Below are positions 1 through 9,583 of a stretch of DNA of 64,000 nt, one piece after another (the stretch's first letter is position 1; each line of letters opens with the position of its first letter). A program made the translations under genes and the position numbers. A model generated the notes under the pieces. That model saw only the letters and a list, made by a program, of their open reading frames with translations, was not told where the DNA came from and made no database searches. Location of the stretch: NCBI RefSeq assembly GCF_000340215.1, contig NW_006921536.1:322886-386885 (forward strand), read 5' to 3'. This DNA comes from Pseudocercospora fijiensis CIRAD86. Lineage: Eukaryota; Ascomycota; Dothideomycetes; Mycosphaerellales; Mycosphaerellaceae.

Positions 1-246
1 CTGTGAGGACTTCAAAGGGGAAGGAATACTACGCACTTGATTGATCTTTTGACTGCTTTTGAGGCATTTCAGCGAGCGACAGACTAGCCAGCCCAGAGTG
101 GCGAGGCTGGCGTAATGCGGAACCATGGCTTTGACGAGAGACGAAAACATAGCCATGACAGCGAGAGCTCTATCGATATCAATTAACCCATATATGATCC
201 ATCCATCCCACAACGCCACGCTTCACCCAAACTCTTGCTCTAACAT

Positions 247-999
247 TTACACAGCAGCCCTGAGACTCTTCTCCTGCTCCTCCTTCAAAGCATTACTAAT
301 ACATCCATTCACTCCACGTCCTCTCGTCCCATCCTTTTCAGCATTCGCAACAGCTTCATCAACCTCTGCGAACAACAAAAGTCAGCCTTTGTCGCATACA
401 CTGACCAATTCTCAAATGTAAGCCGTACATGTACCTACCAGTATAATCCTCCCTCTCCACTCCCCCACCCACCCAAAATCTCATCTTTTCCTTCTTAAAT
501 TCTTCGAAATCCCATTCCTCCTCTTCTAATTCTTCGCGTGGCGAGATCCAGATATAAGTTTCACAGTCTTTTTCTTCGTTCCTAAATGAAAAAATCCATT
601 AGCTTCAGCTTCCCATCCCAGGGCACGAAACGCTCACCCATGTTCGGAAATCACTTGACATCTCACTCCTCTCCTTTCGTACTCCCTCCCCTCGAATATA
701 TCCAATCTCCATAAATCTCCGTCTGTGAGGCCGGAGACGTACGTTCCGAGGACGGAATCTTGGGGGTTGGAGGACGGGAGGATCGCAGGGTAGTCGGCAC
801 CTTTTACGCGGTGGCGACGGTGGGCGTATAAGAGGGCTGGGAGTGTGGTGAGGTTGAATGTTGGAGGGAGGGAGGTTGGGTGGGAGCCGTGGCAGACGCG
901 GTGCAGGACTTGGGGGGCCATGAGGGTTCCGTAGAAGAAGGCGGAGTGGGGACCTAGGGGTTGGGTTTGGGGTTGGGGTTGGGAGGTGGAGGTGGGCAT
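247..999 (-). CDS. AIG2-like / gamma-glutamylcyclotransferase-fold protein, three exons
   Basis: Spliced model: exon 1 638-999, exon 2 439-581, exon 3 247-365, giving 207 aa. The introns are 582-637 (GTGAGC..TTTAG) and 366-438 (GTAGGT..GCAG), and both keep the frame. Seen: near the N-terminus FFYGTLM, the substrate-loop signature of the AIG2/GGCT fold, then YPAILPS, then GTYVSGLTDGDLWRLDIFEG with EYERR. Exon 2 reads a typical family stretch with YIWISPREELEEEEWDFEEF, and exon 3 begins EVDEAV. The family includes gamma-glutamylamine and glutathione-related cyclotransferases, but fungal AIG2-like members are mostly uncharacterised, so the substrate is not known. The start at 999 is the Met just ahead of the domain. 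The longer upstream reading frame is unlikely to be translated. The gene is divergent from the PQ-loop gene, with about 0.8 kb between start codons. Confidence 0.85.
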
Positions 1000-1790
1000 T
1001 TTGGGTTGACTTCTATCTCCTACTCGGATAGGTTGAGTTGCCTCTTCGCGAGTGTCCAGACAGATAGATGTATGGGCTGTGGAATTTTGTTTTCTGGGTT
1101 TGAATTGTCTTGCTTGCCTGTTTCTCTTGGTCCGGGGAGTTCTTTGGCACTGGAAATGGGTTATGGGTGTACTATATGTGTCTTGTCTTGCAATCTGCTT
1201 GCGACAAGACATTTCATCGTTGTTATCGCCGACATCGTTTGAACCAGGCCGCCCGCCAAGCCACAGATTTCTGCCTGAGCTTTCGGGCCGCGAACGCCAC
1301 AAAGATTGCACCGCAGTGCAGTGCTCCTTTACGAAATTCATCAAGACGTGTTGATCATCTCGACTTTTCTCCTTCGATTCATTTCATTGCGAGAACTTCA
1401 TCACGGCATTGAAGAAGACTTCTTCCGCGTTCTATTTTGATCGAGATAGACGACCGCGAGATGCTTTCGTAAGATCCGATCGGATTGGAAGACTACGACC
1501 GTCATTCCTTCCGCGTGCTCCCGGCTCTGCAGGTCCTTGCGACTTCACTGCACTCTTCGTAAGTCTCCTACAATCGACATCCTGTTCTTCGCTCGACCGG
1601 GAGTCTGGCACATCGCGGGGAGAAACGGTCATATCCACCATGGCCTCTCCACCTCAACATGATCAGTCCTTGGCGAAGCTGGCCTTGCCCCAAATAGAAC
1701 TAAGCTTTGCGATACCCACTAGCTTGGAAGAGCAAGATTCCTCTTTTCGAACCCTGTCACATGCCCAATCGCTAACGTATCTGCAGAGCC

Positions 1791-2618
1791 ATGTCGTTGG
1801 TGAAATGGGCAGTCACGCACATCGCACCTGTCTTCCTCGTCACATCGCCAGTCACTTCCTACGCAGACCAGATATGGTCTATGCACAAGCGCCGATCGTC
1901 GGCAGGCTTCTCACTGGACGTACCATTGATCATGCTGGTAGCTTCGATACTGAAGTATGTGGAGCGCAAGAGTAGTCATGAGCTTCTGTGGGCCCCAAGA
2001 CTGACCAAATTCCCTAGAGTCTTCTTCTGGTTTGGTGACCGCTACGACTTTCCGCTCTTGATTCAGGCGGGCATCATGATTTTTGTCCAGCTGCTTCTGC
2101 TTCGCGTCGCGTTGCTCTATCGGCCACCTTTTGGAGCTCAGCATAGTCTCAGCAGGCCGTTTCAAGGAGCAGACCACACCGATGGCGGCATCCCGAGACC
2201 ATATAATTTCTGGCAATGGCGCCCGCAGAAGCCATACTGGCAGTTCATTCTCTACTACACTGCAGTCTTGGCAGCACTGCAGCTGCTCATTGGAAGCAAC
2301 ACTGCGTACATTGCTCTACAGGGATACGTTGCGCTATCCGTGGAGGCCATTTTACCCATCCCGCAGATTTTGGAGAATGAACGACTTCGATCTTGCAAAG
2401 GCTTTCGATTCAGCGTCTTGATCAACTGGTTGGTGGGAGATGCGTTCAAGATGACTTACTTCTTCCTCTCTGAAGGAAGTGTTCCCTGGGCATTCAAACT
2501 GTGCGGCATCTTCCAAGCCGCCTGTGATTGCTACCTCGGCGTGCAGTATTGGATGTATGGTGAAGGCGATCCAGCAGCAACCTTAGAAATGGCCGAGAAG
2601 AATACCAGGATAGCTTAA
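1791..2618 (+). CDS. PQ-loop repeat membrane protein (PQLC1/Any1-like)
   Basis: Spliced model: 1791-1954 and 2018-2618, 254 aa. The intron 1955-2017 (GTATGT, branch CTGACC, CCCTAG) is in frame. Removing it restores the family-like stretch ASILKVFFWFGDRYD. Seen: several hydrophobic helices and two PQ-type loops. The first is HKRRSSAGFSLDVPL near residue 31. The second is LPIPQILENERLRSCKGFS-like, near residue 175. This arrangement resembles SLC66A2/PQLC1 and yeast Any1, endomembrane proteins linked to phospholipid asymmetry and scrambling; that role is inferred from the family. A GTAAGT donor at 1559 and a CTAAC..CAG acceptor ending at 1786 suggest a 228-nt intron in the 5' UTR, which would also remove an upstream ATG at 1641 that has a good context. 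The start at 1791 lies four bases into the exon that follows this intron. Confidence 0.82.
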   Translation: MSLVKWAVTHIAPVFLVTSPVTSYADQIWSMHKRRSSAGFSLDVPLIMLVASILKYVERKSSHELLWAPRLTKFPRVFFWFGDRYDFPLLIQAGIMIFVQLLLLRVALLYRPPFGAQHSLSRPFQGADHTDGGIPRPYNFWQWRPQKPYWQFILYYTAVLAALQLLIGSNTAYIALQGYVALSVEAILPIPQILENERLRSCKGFRFSVLINWLVGDAFKMTYFFLSEGSVPWAFKLCGIFQAACDCYLGVQYWMYGEGDPAATLEMAEKNTRIA

Positions 2619-3673
2619 AGGAGAACAGTCCCATAATTCAGCCTTTTTCTTTTTCTGATTCCTTCTCTGGCATTCGGTGGACCTGCACTTCTTTCATTGA
2701 AATATGGCTGCTATGGATCTTTTCACCAGATGGATTGTCCTCCCAAATAATTATTGATTCCCCAGACTCGGTAAGTTTGCCTTCTATTTGGTACCCGTAT
2801 GCGCTTCCGAAGCTCTCATTCTCCAGCAACGCGGGCCGATGTATTCGATATTTTTCTCTTTTCGTTGGATTTCGCCATGTTCAATACAATTGTCCTCATT
2901 TATCCCACGTCGAAAATGGGCGCTGCTGCGATGTTCCTCTCGCAAGTCTGACACGTATTGCTCGATCAGGCTGCGCTAGCACCTTGAGTCCGCGGCACTC
3001 TCTCTCACTTCGAGGTGCGAAGAAGCAGCACATTTACAGAAGTCACAGCTCATGATAAGTACTTCACAGTCTCGTCTCTTTCTGCGATCCGTGTGATCTC
3101 GACAACTCGCCGTCTTGCTAAAAGTAACCACTGCGGACCTTCACGGAAGGCCTACTAAAATCTTCTAACCACGTCTCCCCACACGCGAATTTGGTCAACC
3201 AGCGAGGAAAATCGTCATCCACGCCATCAGTCGGGGTTGGTCGTCCAATACAGTTCTCTTTGCAGTTAGATAAGACGCTTGACAGAGTACATTATCCGTC
3301 GCTCCTGATTCTCGGTCTCCATCTGCTTACCTTCATTGACAGACAAGTCGACGCTCTTGTTCAGTTGCAACCGCTCGAACATCATCTCTCGTCCAAAGGT
3401 ACGCGACCACTCTTATCACGATTGGAGTCCACATCACTGGCACTGCTTGAGGTTTAACTCATCCGGTTGACCACTATGGCTTCACGATCTTGTCTGACAA
3501 CGCATAACAGAACAAAGCCTCGGCGTCGACTGTCAGATTCTCAGCCTTGTGCAGCTTGGCAATATTGAAAGGGTCTGCGTAAGTAAGCGAGAAGCAAGGG
3601 TCAGTCAATCAGGTTCAACAATTTCTAAGACACCTTCCTTTAACAGTATGTATGACAGGTGGCCTATCACGAG
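2619..3673. other. Intergenic, with probable 5' UTR intron of next gene
   Basis: No convincing coding region is seen. Short open frames here lack codon or domain support. A consensus donor GTAAGT at 3579 and CAG acceptors near 3642 and 3658 suggest a 5' UTR intron just ahead of the Gln-rich reading frame. Confidence 0.4.
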
Positions 3674-4423
3674 ATGGATCATCATTCAGGCCAGCTTATG
3701 GCCGCTATGGACGCGGCCTACCAGGACATGGGCATTACCGAGCAGGAGCAGGAGCAACAACAGGAACAACAGCAAGTCGATGGCGATGGCAATGGCATGC
3801 CTGACTTCGGCTCGATGCAGCTCGTGCCATACTACACAGCTGAAGAAGAGATGGTCGAGCAGCAACATCAAATGGACATCGTTGTTATGCAACATCAGCA
3901 GCAACAGCAATATGAAGCAGCGACGGCCGCGAATATGAGCTTGGCAATCAGCATGAACGCTCAATCTGCGGTTGGCTTTCCACAGCAAGGCTACGTGCAA
4001 TCGCTCACGCCTCTTGCCCAGGATGCTGCGTCCAATCATGGCTGGCATTATGTGGATGCTCAGGCTCAGGCTGCTGCTGCTCAGATGGCGGCAAATGGGA
4101 TGGGTCAGGCCAGGAATCCTGCATCGATGATGATGGTGCAATTTGGTACGTCTTTTCAACTTCATCGCACTCCTCTTGCACCATACCCTCTGCCTGCCTT
4201 GTGGAGTGAATTTCTTGGAAAGTGCGTGTCGGCGGCCTTGGGTCGACTTGCTTCGATGTCCTCGCGCTTGCCGGGGGTTTGTCCTGGGATCAATGTGTGT
4301 TTTCCAATCTGGACGTCGCTTCGCTTCGCAAAGACCATCAAAACCAATATCCGCATAGCTTCTTTACTCCAAGGTCCGGTGGCCATGGACGACTTCTTGT
4401 GCGAGAATTGCAGCGTGCCCTAG
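3674..4423 (+). CDS. Gln-rich acidic protein, unrecognised; 3' structure uncertain
   Basis: Not recognised. The frame opens at an ATG (MDHHSGQLMAAMDAAYQDMG) shortly after a plausible 5' UTR acceptor. It runs through Gln-rich blocks (QEQEQQQEQQQ, QHQQQQQ) and an Ala/Gln-rich stretch up to about 4145. There a donor (G|GTACGT) suggests an intron that may end at the AG at 4373. The last short stretch ends LCENCSVP before a TAG at 4423. The Gln/Ala-rich, low-complexity make-up is common in transcriptional regulators. The frame is the same as that of the bZIP gene downstream, so it could be a distant N-terminal exon of that gene, but I could not find an acceptor that joins them cleanly. The codon pattern of the first 470 bases is coding-like. 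The end is a guess. Confidence 0.4.
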   Translation: MDHHSGQLMAAMDAAYQDMGITEQEQEQQQEQQQVDGDGNGMPDFGSMQLVPYYTAEEEMVEQQHQMDIVVMQHQQQQQYEAATAANMSLAISMNAQSAVGFPQQGYVQSLTPLAQDAASNHGWHYVDAQAQAAAAQMAANGMGQARNPASMMMVQFGTSFQLHRTPLAPYPLPALWSEFLGKCVSAALGRLASMSSRLPGVCPGINVCFPIWTSLRFAKTIKTNIRIASLLQGPVAMDDFLCENCSVP

Positions 4424-4728
4424 GGAGCGTGCGATTGCAACAGAGCGGCGATGCATGCCGAATTGTCCACCTTCCTGCACACGATTGCGATTGCGGACGG
4501 CCACGATCCAGCCTTGTCTCAATTACCATCACCTGGCACGGAACCATCTGCCGTCTCTTTACTCGGACGGATTCGAGCCCAAGCGCGGCCATTCGTATCT
4601 CCTGGCCAGTTGAATGAATACAACGCGTCGGTCAAGCGTGTGGTGGGTTATGGCGCACCGCAATCAGAAGACGGGCAAAACGTGGGCCATGGCAAGTGCG
4701 GATCTGGAGCCCTGACCACTTTTCCCTG

Positions 4729-4740
4729 CACGTGCACGTG
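4729..4740. promoter_or_regulatory. Two overlapping E-box/G-box palindromes
   Basis: CACGTGCACGTG lies 110 bases upstream of the bZIP start codon. It contains CACGTG twice, sharing no bases, and the 12-mer is itself palindromic. CACGTG is the classical bHLH site, so this may be a regulatory site of the bZIP gene. That is inferred from the motif only. Confidence 0.35.
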
Positions 4741-4849
4741 CCCTAGTTCTTGTGGCCGAGGTCGGGCATGCCCCACTCGGAGCGAAGAATCTAATCAGAT
4801 CATCTCCCCGTCGCTGTCGCTGTTCGCCGAACCACACTCGTCCTCCGCC

Positions 4850-6524
4850 ATGGCTTCGCCGCAGAGTGCTAACAATGACATCGCAGGCAGCATCGAGCAA
4901 GCACAGCATCCCGCCGCTGAATGGTCTCACCAGGACGGCCAGCAGGCGCCAGCATCGCAACAGGCGCTCGTTGCCACACATTCGAGAATAAACAGCACCG
5001 GCGCCGTGCAGAAAGTGCCTATCCATCGGGAATCCGCTCGAAGAGACTCCCGGCGCTCGTCAGGTAGCCCGGGTGCGCAGACGGAGAAGGAGGGAGCCAT
5101 GACTGTGCCTGCAACTGGCCCCATGAGCTTGAATGTTACTATTAAAGCCCGTCCCAAGCCTGGCAGGAAGCCAATTCCACACGAAGATGCCCAAGACAGA
5201 AGGCGGGTGCAGAACCGCGTGGCACAGCGCAACTTCCGAGACAAGCGACAGCAGAAGCTGCAAGATACCCTCGACGAGTTGGCTGCTCGCAAAGCGGAGT
5301 ATGAAGCCTCGGTCAGCGAATACCAGCGCCAGATTGATTCTCTCACGCAGCAGCACAACCACGTGCAGTCGCAACTGCGAGCCGCTGTCGAACAGACACG
5401 AGCAGAGACCCTCCGTGCTACTACCGCGGAAGAGCGTGCCAGGGTGCTCGAAGCTCAAGTTGCGCAGTATCAGGAACGCACCCGCACTTCTATCCAGGCC
5501 GGAAGTGCCGCCATCAGCGGACCCGGTAAGTAAATTCATTACTGAGGATATGACGGGGAGCAGATATCGACATTGTTTCATGAGCGTCGGCGTTTTGTGC
5601 TATGATGTTGGAGATACCCAGGCATATGGGGGGGGGACTGGCGTTTGTGGAAAATTATTATCACTATTGAGTATCGTGTCAATAACGCACACGGGATGAA
5701 CAGATTATTGGATAATGCTGAAATATGTCAACGTTCAACGCGTGCGAAGGGGCTCATCGTGGTATGGTGTGCTGACCATATTATTTTCAGGTTCAATCGG
5801 CGGCTTTCGCGCCATCAGCAGCAAACAAACCCCCAATGCGGTGACCGAAACACCCGGAGAAGCTGATGCCGGCCCTTCGCCACCAGCCTCAGAAGGAGAC
5901 CAACCTTATGAAATTGACTTTACCAACTATGGCCGAAGTACTCAAGCTCCAAGCAATTACGGGCTCCGCGTGTCGACCGGCAATGACAGCAACGAAATGG
6001 ATTTCAGCTTCGATCGCAGCGATGACAAGTGTGGCTTCTGCACAGATGACCAGAACTGTGCTTGTAAGCAGGAGAAGGTTGTCGAGGCACCGATTGTTGT
6101 CAGATCCGTCACGCTTCCCGGCAGCTGTGACATGTGTCGTACCGACCCTGTTCGTGCTCAGGCATGTCGAGATATGGCACGGTCGACAAACATGTCTGCT
6201 CAAACGCCAGTAACGACTCCAACCTCCGACACACCACGCACATCTATCTTCGACAACCGGACAGGGCTGACAGCTATGATGCCGCCACCTCGAATGTCTT
6301 GTTCGTCAATGGTCGATGCTTTCAACAAGTTTGGCGAGCGCACCTCTTCCATTGCCAGTCTTTTTGGTGGCAAGGCGCTCACGGCATATCCAGCGGCTAC
6401 CGGTGGTTACGAGTTTGAAGAAACTCAGGCTGCGGAAGTTCTCTCCACCCTCTCCCGTCGCAGCACGATGGCAGAATCTCCTCAGCCGGACGATGGCAGG
6501 CGTCCCAGTACAAAGACGAGCTGA
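4850..6524 (+). CDS. bZIP transcription factor with HapX-like motifs
   Basis: Spliced model: 4850-5525 and 5791-6524, 469 aa. The 265-nt intron has donor GTAAGT and acceptor TTTTCAG and splits a Gly codon. Seen in order: a Ser/Gln-rich N-terminus; ARPKPGRKP at residues 100-108, which matches the short motif by which Hap4/HapX bind the CCAAT-binding complex; a basic region at about 118-134 with the fungal NRxAQRxFRxKR signature (here NRVAQRNFRDKR); a leucine-zipper coiled coil to about 210; and, in exon 2, two Cys-rich motifs, CGFCTDDQNCAC and CDMCRTDPVRAQAC. In HapX, Cys-rich motifs of this kind sense iron through Fe-S clusters. By analogy this may be a HapX-type iron regulator, but the order and spacing differ somewhat from classical HapX, so I leave out the gene name. 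The ATG at 4850 has a good context (CCGCCATGG). The frame stays open upstream to 4451. Confidence 0.8.
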
Positions 6525-7978
6525 CATGCCGGAAATTAACGTCAAGCTTCATATAGAGGACCGAATTAGTTTTCTGTAGGTAATGGGCATGCGCGGGTAC
6601 GGCGGGTACCTTCTTTCGGTCCAGGCAGGGCCTTGAAGAATGGCAAGACGTTCTAGATCTTTATTACAGCGAATCGAATTTCTTCGCTGATGTAACGAAT
6701 GATGAGATGGGGTTCTGCTCGCTGTGCTGCTGCTGCGTTCAGTTCTTTCAAAGCTGTGCTGTCAGGTTGAACGGCTAGGGCGAACATGAAAGCCCGACGG
6801 ATGAAGTCCATGTAGATAGAGGGAATGGTGCTTCATGTCTTATCATGCAAAACTTATGACCTGACCAGATACGTGGACACTCTTTGGAAGCTTCATTTAG
6901 AAGCGTGTCATGACCTGCACCATCAATCGCGAAGGATCGCATCGCATCCTCCAGACTCTCGTACTCGTCAGCTCGGCAGCTTCCGCGGATTCTCTCCTTC
7001 CTTCCACGGAGCTGAAGCTGAAGCTGAAGCTGAAGCAAGGTGTTCACCAATCCTTTATACTTTGCTGGTGAACTAATCATGGAACTCAAGCCTCCTCATC
7101 AAGGGTCGTGTTCTGGTTCATTGATGCAATGCATGGAAACGGTACGGTATCAGCTTCTTCGATTCGTGGTAGTGGTACTCCTAGTAACGCCGGTTTCATT
7201 TGGCTGGGTGTGCGTTCGAACACGCAGCAATGAGGCGCCAAAAGGATCATTTTGCGGTCGGTCAACACTGTAATAATGGTAACGGTGGCTCTCTGATGGA
7301 GATAGGAAGGTTTGGAGCTGAGGATGCGAAACTCGCTCAGTCGTCCGAAAGACTATATGCGAATCCAGTAACGAACGCGAGCGTCACTACTGTCACGGGC
7401 AGCATGACATGACATGAGATGCTCCCATCCGACTGCGCACCTGCAGGTACGAAGTGTCTTGATCCATTTCGGCCGATATGGGCTTTTCGTCCGGCCCCAA
7501 GACCAGTCAGCTGGTGGCCTTCGGAGCTTCGCTGGCACACGCTGCGCCGGGCTGTGGAGCACATCAAGGCTTGTGTCCAGCAGGATCGCTCCCATTCTAT
7601 TGCTCCACGTGAGACGCTTACTCACCGTGCCGTGCAGCATGGATCTTCGACCCGTCGATCACGGTCAGTGTTGAGCCCGTCCCTCCCGCTCTATTCTATG
7701 TTATGACCAAGCGTGCAGCCTACGGTACTAGACACACTCTGCCGCACGCCCCTGTCCGTCGAACAAAACGGTCCAGGTTCGCGAGAAGCATGTCATACGC
7801 CCTTTTGTATCCGACTCCTGCTCAGAAGCCATTGCTGTCCATATCCAACACCAGGTCGTCTGGAAGGTAATCTCCGATCCTTCACCGGTTCCGGACCTCA
7901 GCGTTCCCTTTATCCAGTATATGTAACCTTGAGGCCAGTACAAGCGCCACGGTTCCTTCCATCTCATCTGTTCACAAA
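6525..7978. other. Intergenic region between two regulator genes
   Basis: No supported gene in about 1.45 kb. It holds a short tandem repeat at 7011-7036, four copies of GCTGAA. The rest is probably the bZIP 3' UTR and the promoter of the zinc-finger gene. Confidence 0.4.
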
Positions 7979-8956
7979 ATGTCTCCCTCAGAGAAGCCAT
8001 CACGACATGTCTGCCCAGACTGCGGCAGGAGCTATAAGGCTGCCGAGACCTTGAACAGGCATAGGAAGAACCATTCCGACACTACGGCCTATACTTGCGA
8101 CATATGCCATGCGTCCTTCAAAAGAAAAGACCTCTTGGATCGTCACTCCAACATTCACTCCAATGGCAGACAACCGACGAGTCGAAACCGAAGCCAGCGC
8201 GCCTGTGACAGATGCTCTAGGTTGAAGACCAGATGCGACAACCTCGTCCCTTGCACTAGGTGTACTCGTGGCGGCCATGCATGCACCTACCGCCTCAAGA
8301 GTTGCCGAGCCAGGACTGATCGCTCTTCGACAGCCAGCATCGATACAATGCCAAGCAGCCGGTCCAGCGTTGACCTTCCCGGAGCACCTGCCATGTTTCA
8401 GCAACCTCGAATTCAGGTCCAAGAAGACTGGCCCGGTCTTTGGCAGGAAAGTAATATCTGGAGCTGGCCAGAGGTGGAGACAGACCCATCCCTACAAAGA
8501 CCTCCCACGCTCGTGCCCACCTCAGCATGCGCCGTACAACCCACTCTCTCGCCCTGGACAGGAGAGATCGACCCCATGTTGATGGAAGCATCTCTGCTCT
8601 CGCCTTTTCAAAGCGTAGACTCAGACCCTGGCAGCCCTTGCAGTGGTTCATCCATCGATCAATGGACATCAGCAGACCTCCATCCAGCACTAACGTCCAC
8701 CGCCTTCGACGACATGGACCTCTCGCCCGCCATCACCCCTTTCCAACCATCCCTCTACCTCCCTCCACAATTCGACTACAAATCTCTCCCCGAACCAGCA
8801 TGTGAAACGCAGAACATACCACAACAACAACAACAACAAACCCTCATCACTGAACTCGCGACTGTCGCTTCAAACTTCTCCTCGCCTTTCACAGCTCGCT
8901 CACACCTCTGGTCCACCGCTGCGAAAACCAGTCGGACAAATTTTCACCATCCTTGA
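7979..8956 (+). CDS. Transcription factor with two C2H2 fingers plus a Zn2Cys6 cluster
   Basis: Single exon, 325 aa. Seen: C2H2 finger 1 at about residues 12-33 (CPDCGRSYK..LNRHRKNH), finger 2 at about 40-60 (CDICHASFK..LLDRHSNIH), then a Zn2Cys6 binuclear cluster at about 76-104 (ACDRCSRLKTRCDNLVPCTRC, then ACTYR). The rest is Ser/Pro-rich and acidic with a poly-Gln tract near the end. Fungal regulators of this mixed type usually carry a longer C-terminal regulatory domain. This protein stops at 8956, only about 35 bases before the sequence becomes poor in quality, so the true C-terminus may be longer. A nuclear DNA-binding role is inferred; the targets are unknown. Confidence 0.8.
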   Translation: MSPSEKPSRHVCPDCGRSYKAAETLNRHRKNHSDTTAYTCDICHASFKRKDLLDRHSNIHSNGRQPTSRNRSQRACDRCSRLKTRCDNLVPCTRCTRGGHACTYRLKSCRARTDRSSTASIDTMPSSRSSVDLPGAPAMFQQPRIQVQEDWPGLWQESNIWSWPEVETDPSLQRPPTLVPTSACAVQPTLSPWTGEIDPMLMEASLLSPFQSVDSDPGSPCSGSSIDQWTSADLHPALTSTAFDDMDLSPAITPFQPSLYLPPQFDYKSLPEPACETQNIPQQQQQQTLITELATVASNFSSPFTARSHLWSTAAKTSRTNFHHP

Positions 8957-9483
8957 CATTCCACCAACAAACACTTCACCCCACTCAGAGGGGGGGGGGG
9001 GGGGGGGGTTTGAAAACAACAATTCCTCAGGTTTGGGGAGGAGGAAGAAGAAAATCCTTAAAGGAGCTTAGACCCCAAAGGGGGCGGGGAATTTTCCGGG
9101 GAGGGGGCACCGAAAAAAACTTTTTGGAATTTGGGGGGAAGGGAAGGGTTTTTTTTTTTTATAAATGGGAAAATTCCCCCAGCGGGGGGGGGAGAAAAAG
9201 GGCCCAAAATTTGGAAAACCTTTAAAATGGGGGGAAAAAAAACCCCATGGAGGGATGGCCCAATCCCAAATCCCCCCCAAAAAGCCCGAAAATTGATGAA
9301 ACCTACTATTATTCCCCCTTCTAAGCCCCTATGCAACTCACCCCCAAAAAGGCTCCCCCTTCCTCCCCCTTTACATAGCCTCTTTCTGCGGGGGAATAAA
9401 CACAAAAATCCACCTCTCGAACCCCTTCAAAAAAAAAAGATTTTGGGAAGGAATCCGAGCCCCAATTTCCCGGTTTGAAATGG
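8957..9483. other. Low-quality contig-end sequence
   Basis: This stretch is dominated by homopolymer runs: a G run of about 18 bases around 8990-9007, and repeated runs of A, T, C and G throughout 9100-9480. It has no coherent codon pattern on either strand and ends at the N run. I read it as unreliable base calling at a contig end, not as biology. Open frames crossing it are artefacts. Confidence 0.8.
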
Positions 9484-9583
9484 NNNNNNNNNNNNNNNNN
9501 NNNNNNNNNNNNNNNNNNNNNNNNNNNNNNNNNNNNNNNNNNNNNNNNNNNNNNNNNNNNNNNNNNNNNNNNNNNNNNNNNNN
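9484..9583. other. Assembly gap (100 N)
   Basis: Exactly 100 N, the usual placeholder for a gap of unknown size. It removes the C-terminus of the PhoD-like gene on the minus strand. Confidence 0.98.

Noticed and set aside
125..421. 98-codon plus-strand open frame
   Set aside because: It is antisense to exon 3 and intron 2 of the AIG2-like gene, which is supported by splice sites and family motifs.
1409..1975. 188-codon open frame ahead of the PQ-loop gene
   Set aside because: It begins without ATG and crosses the inferred 5' UTR intron (1559-1786) and the real gene in another frame.
9371..9483. Continuation of the PhoD-like reading frame through the N run
   Set aside because: The frame passes through 100 N and into homopolymer-rich poor sequence; the residues after the gap have no family resemblance.
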